The notes: generated by a model not told the origin, from the sequence alone. Shown: positions 36,125 to 45,100, numbered from the stretch's first letter. The stretch: DNA of 64,000 bases from Flavobacterium tyrosinilyticum (GCF_023656565.1 NZ_JAMOKG010000002.1:439619-503618); one strand, 5' to 3'. A program made the numbers and translations.

Positions 36125-38359
36125 ATGAAAAGAGAAAAAAAATTATGGATAGTTTTTGCATTGGTAATGAGTATTTCATTTGCCGTGCTAGGTTATTACG
36201 GTTACGAGATCTATCAGCAGGCACCGCCAGTTCCAAAAGAAATAGTAACCGATTCTGGTAAAGTTGTCTTTAGCGAAAGCGAAATTAAAGACGGACAAAA
36301 TATCTGGCAAAGTATAGGTGGCCAGGAAGTGGGATCTATCTGGGGACACGGCGCCTATGTGGCCCCAGACTGGACCGCAGATTGGCTTCATAGAGAGGCT
36401 GTTTTTATATTGGGTATCTACGCAAAGAAAGATTTTAATCAAAAATATGATGAATTGGATGCCGAAAAACAATCGGCTCTAAAGGTTCGTCTTCAGAAAG
36501 ATTTAAGAACCAATAGATATGATGCTGAAACAGGAGTGCTTACCATTTCTGAAAACCGTTTGGCTGCGATTGAGTATTTAAGCGGGTATTATAAAGGTCT
36601 TTTTACAAATGATCCTCAATTTGATAAGTTGAGAGAAGAATATGCGATTCCGAAAAACTCGATTAAAGATGTTGAAAGAATGCATAAAATGAATGCTTTT
36701 TTCTTCTGGGCAACTTGGGCAACCGTTACCAACCGTCCTGATGGAGATATTTCGTATACACACAATTGGCCGTCAGATGAATTGGTTGGGAATACTGCCA
36801 CTACAGAGCTTTTAGCTTGGTCTGGAGTAAGTATTATTTTATTGATTTTAAGTGTTGGAATCTTAGTTTTCTATCATGCAAAATCTGGTGAAGAGGAAGA
36901 ATTTCCGCTTCCAAAAGAAGATCCGCTTATTAAGCAAGGCAAAACAAAATCTATGGGCTTGGTGACCAAGTATTTCTGGATTGTGAGTCTGCTGATGGTT
37001 TTACAAATGGTTTTCGGAATTATAACAGCGCATTATGGAGTGGAAGGGAATGGTTTGTATGGATTCCCGATAGATAAAATCCTGCCTTATGCCGTAACAC
37101 GTACATGGCACACGCAATTGGCAATTTTCTGGATTGCAACAGCTTGGCTAGCAACAGGATTATATATTGCTCCAGCAGTTTCGGGTAAAGATCCTAAATT
37201 TCAGTGTTTTGGTATCAACTTTCTGTTTATTGCGCTTTTGATTATTGTTTTAGGCTCAATGGCTGGACAATGGTTTGGTGTTATGCAAAAACTGAATTTG
37301 GTTCAGAATTTCTGGTTCGGACATCAAGGTTACGAATATGTTGATTTAGGTCGTTTCTGGCAGATTTTCCTTTTAGTTGGACTGTTTTTATGGTTGGCTT
37401 TAATGATTCGTCCGTTACTTCCAGTTTTAAAGAAAAAAACAGAAGAGAAAAACCTAATCATATTGTTCTTAGTTTCTTGTACTGCAATTGCCATGTTCTA
37501 CGGAGCAGGATTAATGTGGGGAAGACAAACCAATTTAGCAATTGCCGAATATTGGAGATGGTGGGTAGTTCACCTTTGGGTTGAAGGATTCTTTGAAGTA
37601 TTTGCAACAGTTGTAATTGCGTTTCTGTTTGTTCGTTTGGGATTATTAAAAACGAAAACTGCTACTTTAAATGTACTTTTTGCAACCATTATTTTCATGT
37701 CTGGAGGTATTTTAGGAACATTCCATCACTTGTATTTCTCAGGAACGCCAACAGCAATTATGGCTTTGGGAGCAACATTTAGTGCTTTAGAAGTGGTTCC
37801 GCTGACTTTAATCGGATTTGAGGCCTATCAAAACTATAAAATCTCAAAATCAACGCAATGGATTGCCGATTACAAATGGCCAATTTACTTTATGATTTCT
37901 GTGGCCTTTTGGAATTTCCTTGGCGCCGGAATCTTCGGGTTCATCATTAATCCGCCAATTGCATTGTATTATGTGCAAGGTTTAAATACAACGCCTTTAC
38001 ACGGACATACCGCATTGTTTGGAGTGTACGGAATGTTGGGAATAGGTTTGGTACTATTTGTATTAAGAAGTTTATACCGAAATGTAAGCTGGAATACTAA
38101 ACTGCTAAAAATTACTTTTTGGTCTTTGAATATTGGTTTATTCCTAATGGCAATTTTGAGCTTATTGCCAATTGGAGTTTGGCAGGCAATTGAGAGCATT
38201 AATCACGGAATGTGGTACGCTCGTTCATCAGAATTAATGCAGCAGCCTACAATGATTACTTTAAAATGGCTTCGTGCAATTGGAGATTCTATTTTCGGAA
38301 TCGGATTTATTACAATGGCTTGGTTTGTATTTGAACTGACATTAAAAAACAAAAAATAA
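36125..38359 (+). CDS. norB: Quinol-dependent nitric oxide reductase (qNorB)
   Basis: 744 residues from ATG 36125 (a TTG at 36101 lies next to the operator). The extra N-terminal periplasmic region (about 30-215, GQNIWQSIGGQEVGSIWGHGAYVAPDWTADWLHRE) and the absence of a norC gene mark it as the single-subunit quinol form. The heme-copper core of 12 or more helices has RTWHTQLAIFWIATAWL, WVVHLWVEGFFEVFAT, GTFHHLYFSGTP and PLHGHTALFGVYGMLGIG, with His ligands to hemes b, b3 and non-heme iron. It reduces 2 NO to N2O at the inner membrane. The ric gene follows by 27 bases. Confidence 0.96.
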   Translation: MKREKKLWIVFALVMSISFAVLGYYGYEIYQQAPPVPKEIVTDSGKVVFSESEIKDGQNIWQSIGGQEVGSIWGHGAYVAPDWTADWLHREAVFILGIYAKKDFNQKYDELDAEKQSALKVRLQKDLRTNRYDAETGVLTISENRLAAIEYLSGYYKGLFTNDPQFDKLREEYAIPKNSIKDVERMHKMNAFFFWATWATVTNRPDGDISYTHNWPSDELVGNTATTELLAWSGVSIILLILSVGILVFYHAKSGEEEEFPLPKEDPLIKQGKTKSMGLVTKYFWIVSLLMVLQMVFGIITAHYGVEGNGLYGFPIDKILPYAVTRTWHTQLAIFWIATAWLATGLYIAPAVSGKDPKFQCFGINFLFIALLIIVLGSMAGQWFGVMQKLNLVQNFWFGHQGYEYVDLGRFWQIFLLVGLFLWLALMIRPLLPVLKKKTEEKNLIILFLVSCTAIAMFYGAGLMWGRQTNLAIAEYWRWWVVHLWVEGFFEVFATVVIAFLFVRLGLLKTKTATLNVLFATIIFMSGGILGTFHHLYFSGTPTAIMALGATFSALEVVPLTLIGFEAYQNYKISKSTQWIADYKWPIYFMISVAFWNFLGAGIFGFIINPPIALYYVQGLNTTPLHGHTALFGVYGMLGIGLVLFVLRSLYRNVSWNTKLLKITFWSLNIGLFLMAILSLLPIGVWQAIESINHGMWYARSSELMQQPTMITLKWLRAIGDSIFGIGFITMAWFVFELTLKNKK

Positions 38360-38386
38360 AACACACAAAATATAATATTGATTATC

Positions 38387-39118
38387 ATGGAAAATTTAAA
38401 AAACAAAACAATAGGATCGTTTGTAGCTGAAGATTTTAGAACGGCTGCAGTATTTTCAAAATATAGAATAGATTTTTGCTGCAAAGGAAACCGAACAGTT
38501 ACTGAAGTATGCGAAAAACAAAATATTGATGCCGATACTTTATTAGAAAATGTATTGCAAGTTGTGCAATCAGAAAACAGCGGAACAATTGATTTTAATT
38601 CATGGCCCTTAGATTTATTGGCAGATTATATTGAGAAAACGCATCACCGTTATGTAGAAGAAAAAACTAACGTTTTACTTCTGTTTTTAGATAAATTATG
38701 CAAAGTGCACGGCGCAAATCATCCAGAATTATTTAAAATAAACGAACTGTTTATTGGCTGTGCAGGAGAATTATCTCAGCACATGAAAAAAGAAGAATTG
38801 GTTTTGTTTCCATTTGTAAAAAGAATGGTGAAAACAAAAGAGTCTGACGGAATTTTATCTCAGCCATCTTTCGGGACAGTTTCAAATCCGATTGCTATGA
38901 TGATGCACGAACACGATAATGAAGGCGAGCGATTTAGAGAAATAGCTGCGTTGACAGATAATTACACTCCACCAGCAGATGCTTGCACAACTTACAGAGT
39001 AACTTTTGCAATGCTAAAAGAGTTTGAAGCAGATTTGCATAAACACATTCATTTGGAAAATAATATTTTGTTTCCAAAAGCTGTGGCTTTAGAAAAAGAC
39101 TTTGTTGAAGTAGAATAA
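38387..39118 (+). CDS. ric: Iron-sulfur cluster repair di-iron protein (RIC, YtfE/ScdA)
   Basis: 243 residues from ATG 38387. The N-terminal ScdA domain (DUF542) has FSKYRIDFCCKGNRTVTEVCE with Cys31, Cys32 and Cys42. The hemerythrin-like domain carries THHRYVEEKT, LSQHMKKEELVLFPF, MMHEHDNEGERF and HKHIHLENNILFPKA, whose His and Glu bind the di-iron centre. It repairs Fe-S clusters damaged by NO or oxidants. Placing it directly behind norB fits NO-stress defence, and it shares the norB promoter. Confidence 0.95.
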   Translation: MENLKNKTIGSFVAEDFRTAAVFSKYRIDFCCKGNRTVTEVCEKQNIDADTLLENVLQVVQSENSGTIDFNSWPLDLLADYIEKTHHRYVEEKTNVLLLFLDKLCKVHGANHPELFKINELFIGCAGELSQHMKKEELVLFPFVKRMVKTKESDGILSQPSFGTVSNPIAMMMHEHDNEGERFREIAALTDNYTPPADACTTYRVTFAMLKEFEADLHKHIHLENNILFPKAVALEKDFVEVE

Positions 39119-39139
39119 AAGGTTAATTTTAATAGTTGA

Positions 39140-39192
39140 AAAAACATCGGTAATAATCTCCTAATATGATAATTATCGATGTTTTTATTTTT
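39140..39192 (+). terminator. Terminator after norB-ric
   Basis: AAAACATCGGTAAT (39141-39154) pairs with ATTATCGATGTTTT, followed by T-rich sequence. An ATG at 39179 falls within the right arm, so it is unlikely to start the next gene. Confidence 0.65.
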
Positions 39193-39205
39193 AAAAAGTT
39201 GCAAT

Positions 39206-40435
39206 ATGAATTCTCAAAAAACGTGGATACTGTGCTGTTTTTTTAATTTTCTGATTGCTTGCGTGTTCGGATTGTTAATGCGGTTTATGTATTTGTTTTC
39301 TTTAGATTTTCTAAACTATAGTTTTCTGCTTCATGCACATTCGCATGTTGCCATGTTAGGCTGGGTTTATTTGATCGTTTATTTTTTAATTGTTCATTTT
39401 TTTATTCCGAAAGAAAAAAGGCAGAAACCTATTTATAATCGTTTATTTTGGCTGACAGAATTTTCTGTTATTGGAATGATGATCGCTTTTCCAATTCAGG
39501 GCTATGCTTTGTTTTCCATTATTTTTTCGACAATGCATATTTTACTCAGTTATGTTTTTTGCCGTTTGGTTTGGAAAGATAGTTTAAGAGATAAATCTCC
39601 ATCGCAAAGACTTTTGTCGGTTTCGATTCTATTTATGATTTTGTCAACTTGTGGAGTTTGGTGCCTCGGACCAGCTGTAAGCACGTTAGGAAAACAAAGC
39701 GCTTTTTATCAAATTGCGATTCAGTTTTTTCTCCATTTTCAATTTAATGGCTGGTTTATACTGGCAATTTTAGCTTTGTTTTTAAAACAATTTCAAAATA
39801 AAATTGATGAGGTAAAGTTTAAGAAGTTTTATTTTCTAATGGTTGTTTCTACGCTATTGACAGTTTGTTTTCCAGTTCGCTGGTTTATAGAAAATGATAT
39901 TTTGAGTTATATCAATGGTTTGGGAGTTTTAATGCAATTAGGAGCTTTTATTTATTTCTATAAAATGCTACAACCACAAATAAATCATTTCAAAAGTACT
40001 TTAGATAAATCGACTAAAATAGTTTATGGTTTGGCATTATGTTCTTTGTTTTTGAAAGTAGGAATTCAATTGCTAACTCTTTTTCCTAATCTGGCAGAAG
40101 TTTCACATCAAATCAGAAATTTTGTAATCGGATTTATTCATTTGACCACTTTAGGAATTATAACAGGATTTTTGTTTGGAATTCTATTGCAGAATAAAAT
40201 GCTTTCTGCTGATTCTTCAATATTGAAAATAGGAGTGAAGTGCTTTATTTTTGGATATATTTCAACCGAAGTTTTATTGTTTCTGCAAGGCTGGTTTTTC
40301 TTTTTTGGAAAAGGAAGTATTCTAGGATATTTTCAAAGTATTTTGATTTTTAGTATTCTTTTGGTTTTGGGATTGGTTTTGATTATGATATCTAAAATAA
40401 ATTTTCTTTCCTGCAAGGTTTCAAAAACCTTGTAG
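39206..40435 (+). CDS. Polytopic membrane protein of the nitrite/NO cluster, heme-copper-like motif
   Basis: 409 residues from ATG 39206 (MNSQKTWILCCFF), about 11-12 hydrophobic segments. Helix 2 has LLHAHSHVAMLGW, resembling the LHGHTALFGVYGMLG helix of NorB, and later helices carry FLHFQFNGW and FIHLTTLG with His near the membrane face. I do not recognise an assigned family; NnrS is comparable in size and helix number. Position between ric and sco/nirK suggests a role in NO or heme-copper biology, which is inference. The last residues CKVSKTL and the TAG stop are encoded by a 27-bp intergenic repeat arm. Confidence 0.75.
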   Translation: MNSQKTWILCCFFNFLIACVFGLLMRFMYLFSLDFLNYSFLLHAHSHVAMLGWVYLIVYFLIVHFFIPKEKRQKPIYNRLFWLTEFSVIGMMIAFPIQGYALFSIIFSTMHILLSYVFCRLVWKDSLRDKSPSQRLLSVSILFMILSTCGVWCLGPAVSTLGKQSAFYQIAIQFFLHFQFNGWFILAILALFLKQFQNKIDEVKFKKFYFLMVVSTLLTVCFPVRWFIENDILSYINGLGVLMQLGAFIYFYKMLQPQINHFKSTLDKSTKIVYGLALCSLFLKVGIQLLTLFPNLAEVSHQIRNFVIGFIHLTTLGIITGFLFGILLQNKMLSADSSILKIGVKCFIFGYISTEVLLFLQGWFFFFGKGSILGYFQSILIFSILLVLGLVLIMISKINFLSCKVSKTL

Positions 40436-40487
40436 GCTTTATCTTTTGAATGTTTAGATACCTACAAGGTTTTTGAAACCTTGCAGG
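40410..40487. repeat. 27-bp perfect inverted repeat overlapping a gene end
   Basis: Left arm 40410-40436 (starts CCTGCAAGGTTT) and right arm 40461-40487 are exact reverse complements with a 24-base loop. Each arm also contains its own small dyad CAAGGTTT-CAA-AAACCTTG. The arm encodes the last seven residues of the membrane protein and its stop. Confidence 0.85.
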
Positions 40488-40537
40488 AAGTCAAACTTTT
40501 CTAAATCATAAATTTAATGATAGAAGTTCGATTTAAA

Positions 40538-40582
40538 TAAAAAACAAGAGTCAATTTATTTCTAAACCTACTCTTGTTTTTA
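40538..40582. terminator. Terminator of the nirK operon
   Basis: AAAACAAGAGT (40541-40551) pairs with ACTCTTGTTTT (40570-40580), 22 bases beyond the sco stop on the minus strand. Confidence 0.75.
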
Positions 40583-40603
40583 CTAATTAACCTATTTAAA
40601 TAT

Positions 40604-41200
40604 CTATATCTTTCCTGCTTCCAAATTTATTGCTTCAATTGTTTTTTCATTATTTACACCTAAACCTTCTTGTTGAAAAATTAATTCGCCTTCAGGATTG
40701 AAAACGCTAATAATGTTCGAATGTGAGAAATCTATCGGAGAGATTTTTTTATAATTGACAGCTAAAACTGCTGCAAATTCACGAGTGTTTTCTTCAGTTG
40801 AACGAAGGAAAATCCAAGGATCTTGATTCATTTTATTTTCAATTGCAAACGATTTTAATCTTTCGGGCGTATCTGTATTAGGATCAATACTAACCAAAAT
40901 CAATTTGACATGTTGTTTGGTCTTTTTCTCCAGTTTTGATTCTATATCCCGCATATCGGCAACTAATCTAGGGCAAGCCGATTTGCAACTGGTATAAATC
41001 ATCACCATTACCAAAACATTTCCTCTAAGTGATTTTAATTCAATATCTTTTCCATCTTGTGTTGTCCATTTAGAAGGTAGGTTGTAAATTGATAAATCGC
41101 TGATTTCCTTTTTTGTTTCTGCTTTTACTTCTTTTTTATCAGACTCTTTGCAACTGTAAAGCGAGAATAAGAGAAGAAAAGCAAATGCTATTTTTTTCAT
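40604..41200 (-). CDS. SCO1/SenC-family copper chaperone lipoprotein
   Basis: 198 residues. Lipobox SLYSCKES, then a thioredoxin-fold Sco domain with the copper-binding YTSCKSACPRL (CX3C) and the distal His in SPIDFSHSN. VSIDPNTDTPERLKSFA is a family hallmark. Sco proteins deliver copper to, or reduce, cuproenzymes in the periplasm; usual client is cytochrome oxidase CuA. Being the third gene of the nirK operon (17-base gap) suggests a role in loading copper into NirK or the cupredoxin. Confidence 0.93.
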   Translation of the reverse strand: MKKIAFAFLLLFSLYSCKESDKKEVKAETKKEISDLSIYNLPSKWTTQDGKDIELKSLRGNVLVMVMIYTSCKSACPRLVADMRDIESKLEKKTKQHVKLILVSIDPNTDTPERLKSFAIENKMNQDPWIFLRSTEENTREFAAVLAVNYKKISPIDFSHSNIISVFNPEGELIFQQEGLGVNNEKTIEAINLEAGKI

Positions 41201-41217
41201 TATAAAATAATTTTAAA

Positions 41218-41997
41218 TTAGATTTTCGGTTTTGTCGTGCTGGCACATCTAAATCCAAGATTTCTTGTAGAATACTGTGCTTTCAAGCTTCCTCTGAACG
41301 CATATCGCATAAATGCGGCATAATCCATTAAATCGGATGCATTTACAGATCCGCTTCCGCAGAAGAGGTTTTTATCGGTGCTTTTATCTTTTCTCGACTC
41401 TCCTGATAAAAAGATACTGTTGAAATCAGAAGTCCATTCCCAAACTAAACCATGCATGTCATAAACTCCCCAATAATTTTTAAAAGTTTTTCCAATTTCA
41501 TTTTCATACGTTCTCGATTTCTCATACCAAGACAAAATATATTCGTTGAATTCTTTTTTGGTCCGTGCATCGACTTTTCTGGTGTCGGCCATTGCTACAT
41601 ATTCCCATTCATCCATTGTCGCTAATCGTTTTCCTTGACATTCACAGTACTTTTTTGCTGCAAACCAAGATACACTTGTTACTGGCGATTTAGGATTGGC
41701 ATTTCCAAAATCAAAATCAGTTGTCCAATAAGACAAATAGCTTTTATCAGCGAAAATTCCTTTAATCTTAGATTTTTGATAAGAAGGATTTTTTTTGACG
41801 AATTCTAAAAACTCACTATTGGTTACAGGATAAATGTCTATGTAAAAAGGTTTTACTATAACAGGTTTTTGAGAAACAGCTCCATAAAGAGGGACATAAG
41901 ATCCCTCTTTTATGAATGCCATCCCTTTTTCCTGAGCCTTCATGACACTAACCGCAGAGAAAAAGAAAATTGTAAGTATGAAAATGTATTTTTTCAT
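41218..41997 (-). CDS. SUMF1/FGE-domain protein, NirV-like
   Basis: 259 residues with a signal peptide (FFFSAVSVMKAQ). The formylglycine-generating-enzyme fold is clear: PFYIDIYPVTNSEFLEFVKKNPSY, PVTSVSWFAAKKYCECQGKRLATMDEWEYVA, YDMHGLVWEWTSDF and RNLGFRCASTTK at the end. Members found beside nirK are called NirV. It is 16 bases downstream of nirK. A real sulfatase-modifying role is unlikely because no sulfatase is encoded here; help in NirK maturation or activity is the reasonable guess. Confidence 0.88.
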   Translation of the reverse strand: MKKYIFILTIFFFSAVSVMKAQEKGMAFIKEGSYVPLYGAVSQKPVIVKPFYIDIYPVTNSEFLEFVKKNPSYQKSKIKGIFADKSYLSYWTTDFDFGNANPKSPVTSVSWFAAKKYCECQGKRLATMDEWEYVAMADTRKVDARTKKEFNEYILSWYEKSRTYENEIGKTFKNYWGVYDMHGLVWEWTSDFNSIFLSGESRKDKSTDKNLFCGSGSVNASDLMDYAAFMRYAFRGSLKAQYSTRNLGFRCASTTKPKI

Positions 41998-42013
41998 TCT
42001 AGGAGTTTTGCTG

Positions 42014-43459
42014 TTATCTTAAAGCTTTAACCATTTCTGGTGTGACTTCTGTTTTGTTGTTACCCCAGCTATTATAAATGTAAGTCAATACATTTGCAAT
42101 TTCATCATCAGATAAATTCTGAGCAGGCATTACGTTGTTGTATTTTTTACCATTAACGGTTACTTCTCCAGTCAAACCATGAAGAATTGTTTTAATTGCA
42201 CGTTTAGAATCGGCATTTAAATAATCTGATTTTGCTAGAGGAGGAAAAGTACTTGGAATTCCTTGTCCTTCAGATTGGTGGCAAGCGAAACATGTTGTTC
42301 CAAAGATTTCTTTACCAATTTTAACTTTCTCTTCAGCAGTACGTTTCGGAACAGTAACTTTTGTTGCTGCCGTTCCAGGCATTTTTTGTATTGTTCCGCC
42401 CTCAGGCAAGTAAATACCCTCTTGAATGGTTCCTGAGTAAATGTTTTTATTTTCTTTTCCTTCAACTTTAAGCATTCCCAAAGCCCCTTTATTAAATGCT
42501 CTAAAAATAGAGTGATCAACCAGAATAAAAGTTCCCGGAGTTTCTACTTTAAAATCGACAATTGCCGCACCACCAGCAGGAATTAAAGTAGTCTGAACAT
42601 TTTTATTTACTGTACTTCCACCTTCAACATGCACATTGTCAAATATTTCTCCAATAACGTGAAAAGAAGAAACTAAATTTGGTCCGCCATTTCCAACAAA
42701 CAAACGAACAGTTTCGCCAACTTTTGCGGTTAATTCACCACCATTTGTTAAAGCACCAACTTTTCCATTAAATACAACATAATCAGGAGTTTCTTTAACC
42801 GCCTTATTCATGTCAAACGGCTGAAGACCTTTTGCACCATATTCGCCTTGAGTATAAAAATCACCCTGCATTACATAGTATTCTTTATCAACAGGAGGAA
42901 GTCCGCCTTCTGGTTCAACCAAAATTAATCCGTACATACCATTTGCAATGTGCATTCCCACAGGAGCAGTAGCACAGTGATAAACATACAATCCAGGATT
43001 TATAACTTTAAAGCTGAATACTTTTTCGTGTCCTGGAGCTACAAGAGATGAGGTTGCTCCACCTCCCGGGCCAGTTACAGCGTGTAAATCGATATTGTGA
43101 GGCAGTTTGTTATCGGGATGGTTTTTTAAGTGAAATTCTACTTCGTCGCCAACGCGAGTTCTAATAAAGCTTCCTGGAACAGAACCTCCAAATGTCCAAT
43201 AGGTATATTTTACACCGTCAGTCATTGTTCCTTCTTGTTCTTTAATTTCCATGTTTAGTTTCAGTTTCATCGCTGTTCTGCTTCCGACTGGTTTAGGAAC
43301 ATGAGGAGGAGCTGTAAGTTCGGCATCCATTTCGCCTTCAGTCATAATATTTGCATACGACTTGTCTTCATTTTTTTTGCAGCTTCCTAAAATTAGCAGC
43401 GTAAATAAAGAGCAGATAAGAAAGCTCGTTTTAATCCAGGTTTTGTTAGTTCTTTTCAT
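42014..43459 (-). CDS. nirK: Copper nitrite reductase NirK with fused C-terminal cytochrome c domain
   Basis: 481 residues. Lipobox [10 protein letters not shown], so it is membrane tethered. Two cupredoxin domains (about 60-345) hold every expected residue: type 1 Cu His121, Cys162, His170, Met175; type 2 Cu His126, His161, His316; catalytic Asp124 and His267. A cytochrome c domain follows (about 375-470) with CFACH at 390-394 and a VMPAQ Met ligand. It reduces nitrite to NO in the periplasm. The fused heme domain should feed electrons to the type 1 copper. First gene of a nirK-nirV-sco operon. Confidence 0.96.
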   Translation of the reverse strand: MKRTNKTWIKTSFLICSLFTLLILGSCKKNEDKSYANIMTEGEMDAELTAPPHVPKPVGSRTAMKLKLNMEIKEQEGTMTDGVKYTYWTFGGSVPGSFIRTRVGDEVEFHLKNHPDNKLPHNIDLHAVTGPGGGATSSLVAPGHEKVFSFKVINPGLYVYHCATAPVGMHIANGMYGLILVEPEGGLPPVDKEYYVMQGDFYTQGEYGAKGLQPFDMNKAVKETPDYVVFNGKVGALTNGGELTAKVGETVRLFVGNGGPNLVSSFHVIGEIFDNVHVEGGSTVNKNVQTTLIPAGGAAIVDFKVETPGTFILVDHSIFRAFNKGALGMLKVEGKENKNIYSGTIQEGIYLPEGGTIQKMPGTAATKVTVPKRTAEEKVKIGKEIFGTTCFACHQSEGQGIPSTFPPLAKSDYLNADSKRAIKTILHGLTGEVTVNGKKYNNVMPAQNLSDDEIANVLTYIYNSWGNNKTEVTPEMVKALR

Positions 43460-43496
43460 AATATATTTAGATTTAGTTTTGCTTTAAATTTCTAAA

Positions 43497-43524
43497 CAAA
43501 AATAAAAGACTTCTTTGTCCTTTA
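43497..43524 (-). promoter_or_regulatory. nirK promoter with 22-bp palindromic operator, copy 3
   Basis: The palindrome TAAAAGACTT-CT-TTGTCCTTTA spans 43503-43524 and matches copies 1 and 2 with some changes in the left arm. The -7 match TATTTTTG (43497-43504, minus strand) abuts it, about 38 bases before the nirK ATG. Confidence 0.55.
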
Positions 43525-43673
43525 TTATGATATTAATCATGTTTTTACATAATTACAGAGCTAAAGAGCTTTTTGGAGATTAAATAAATAGATGTAAAAT
43601 CTTATATTTCTTTTCTAGCAGAATATTTTTTAATAAAAATAATTGAGGCTCTTCATTTTAAATTAATAATGAT

Positions 43674-43681
43674 TATTTTTG
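43674..43681 (+). promoter_or_regulatory. Promoter -7 element TATTTTTG
   Basis: TAnnTTTG match, 36 bases before ATG 43718. The remainder of the divergent gap 43525-43673 shows nothing else. Confidence 0.45.
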
Positions 43682-43717
43682 CTCGCTGATTAAGTAAAAA
43701 AAATTACTACATATATT

Positions 43718-44977
43718 ATGGTAAAAGATTTATTCGAAAGAATTCAGGACAATAAAGGACCTTTAGGAAAATGGGCTTCTCAAGCAGAAGGTTATTATGT
43801 TTTCCCAAAGTTAGAAGGAGAGTTGGGTCCTAGAATGCAATTTCACGGAAAAAATATTTTAAACTGGAGTTTAAATGATTATTTAGGTTTAGCTAATCAT
43901 CCAGAAGTTCGTCAGGCAGATACTGATGCAGCAATTCAATTTGGTGCAGCGTATCCGATGGGAGCTCGTATGATGTCTGGACACACTACGTACCACGAAC
44001 AATTAGAGAATGAATTAGCAGAGTTCGTAATGAAAGAATCTGCTTATTTATTAAATTTTGGTTACCAAGGAATGGTGTCTATCATTGATGCTTTGGTTAC
44101 TAAAAATGACATTATTGTTTATGATGTAGATTCACATGCTTGTATCATTGATGGTGTTCGTTTGCATATGGGTAAACGTTTCACATACAAACACAATGAT
44201 TTGGAAAGTATGGAGAAAAACCTGCAGCGTGCTACTAAAATGGCAGAAGAAACAGGCGGAGGTATTTTATTTATTACTGAAGGTGTTTTCGGAATGCGCG
44301 GACAGCAAGGAAAATTAAAAGAAATTGCTGAATTAAAGAAAAAATACAATTTCAGATTATTAGTAGATGATGCTCACGGTTTTGGTACTTTAGGTAAAAC
44401 TGGTGCTGGAGCAGGTGAGGAGCAAGGAGTTCAAGATCAAATTGATGTTTACTTCTCTACTTTTGCAAAATCTATGGCTAACATTGGTGCTTTCGTAGCG
44501 GCTGATAAAACAGTTATTGATTACTTGAAATATAATTTACGTTCTCAAATGTTTGCTAAAGCTTTACCAATGATTCAAACAATTGGTTCTTTAAAGCGTT
44601 TAGAGTTATTGCGTAAATCTTCTGCAATTAAAGACAAACTTTGGGAAAACGTAAATGCATTGCAAAGCGGTCTTAAAGAAAAAGGATTTAACATTGGAGA
44701 TACCAATACTTGTATTACGCCAGTTTACTTAGAAGGAAGTATTCCGGAAGCAATGGTAATGGTAAACGATTTGAGAGAAAATTACGGAATTTTCCTTTCT
44801 ATTGTGGTTTATCCAGTTATTCCAAAAGGAATTATTTTGTTAAGAATGATTCCAACTGCCTCTCATACTTTAGCCGATATCGAAGAGACTTTAACAGCAT
44901 TTGAAGCGATCCGTGAGAAATTAGTTAACGGAACTTATAAAGAAATTGCTGAACGTACAACTGTTGACGTTTCGTAA
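43718..44977 (+). CDS. Alpha-oxoamine synthase: serine palmitoyltransferase or cysteate acyltransferase type
   Basis: 419 residues of the PLP fold type I alpha-oxoamine synthase family. NILNWSLNDYLGLANHPEVR, MGARMMSGHTTYHEQLE, LLVDDAHGFGTLGKTGAGAGEE and the PLP Lys251 in YFSTFAKSMANIGAF are conserved. The family joins an amino acid to an acyl-CoA or acyl-ACP. Kbl and BioF are shorter (about 390-400) and lack this N-terminal extension; in Bacteroidetes this group starts sphingolipid (serine) or sulfonolipid (cysteate) synthesis. Which amino acid it uses cannot be read from the sequence. Confidence 0.88.
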   Translation: MVKDLFERIQDNKGPLGKWASQAEGYYVFPKLEGELGPRMQFHGKNILNWSLNDYLGLANHPEVRQADTDAAIQFGAAYPMGARMMSGHTTYHEQLENELAEFVMKESAYLLNFGYQGMVSIIDALVTKNDIIVYDVDSHACIIDGVRLHMGKRFTYKHNDLESMEKNLQRATKMAEETGGGILFITEGVFGMRGQQGKLKEIAELKKKYNFRLLVDDAHGFGTLGKTGAGAGEEQGVQDQIDVYFSTFAKSMANIGAFVAADKTVIDYLKYNLRSQMFAKALPMIQTIGSLKRLELLRKSSAIKDKLWENVNALQSGLKEKGFNIGDTNTCITPVYLEGSIPEAMVMVNDLRENYGIFLSIVVYPVIPKGIILLRMIPTASHTLADIEETLTAFEAIREKLVNGTYKEIAERTTVDVS

Positions 44978-45017
44978 GTTCTTAGAAAAATAGATTTCCT
45001 TAAGTGGGAATTATGTA

Positions 45018-45053
45018 AAAAAATCCATTTGTTCTACGAATGGATTTTTTTTT
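45018..45053 (+). terminator. Terminator
   Basis: AAATCCATT / AATGGATTT stem, nine-base loop, T tract. Confidence 0.8.
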
Positions 45054-45100
45054 ATTTAAGGTAACTTTATGTCATAATCACAAAATAAAAATAAAGAATT

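Noticed and set aside
39179..39205. Upstream ATG adding MFLFLKSCN to the membrane protein
   Set aside because: This ATG is within the right arm of the terminator hairpin after norB-ric; ATG 39206 gives a normal N-terminal helix.
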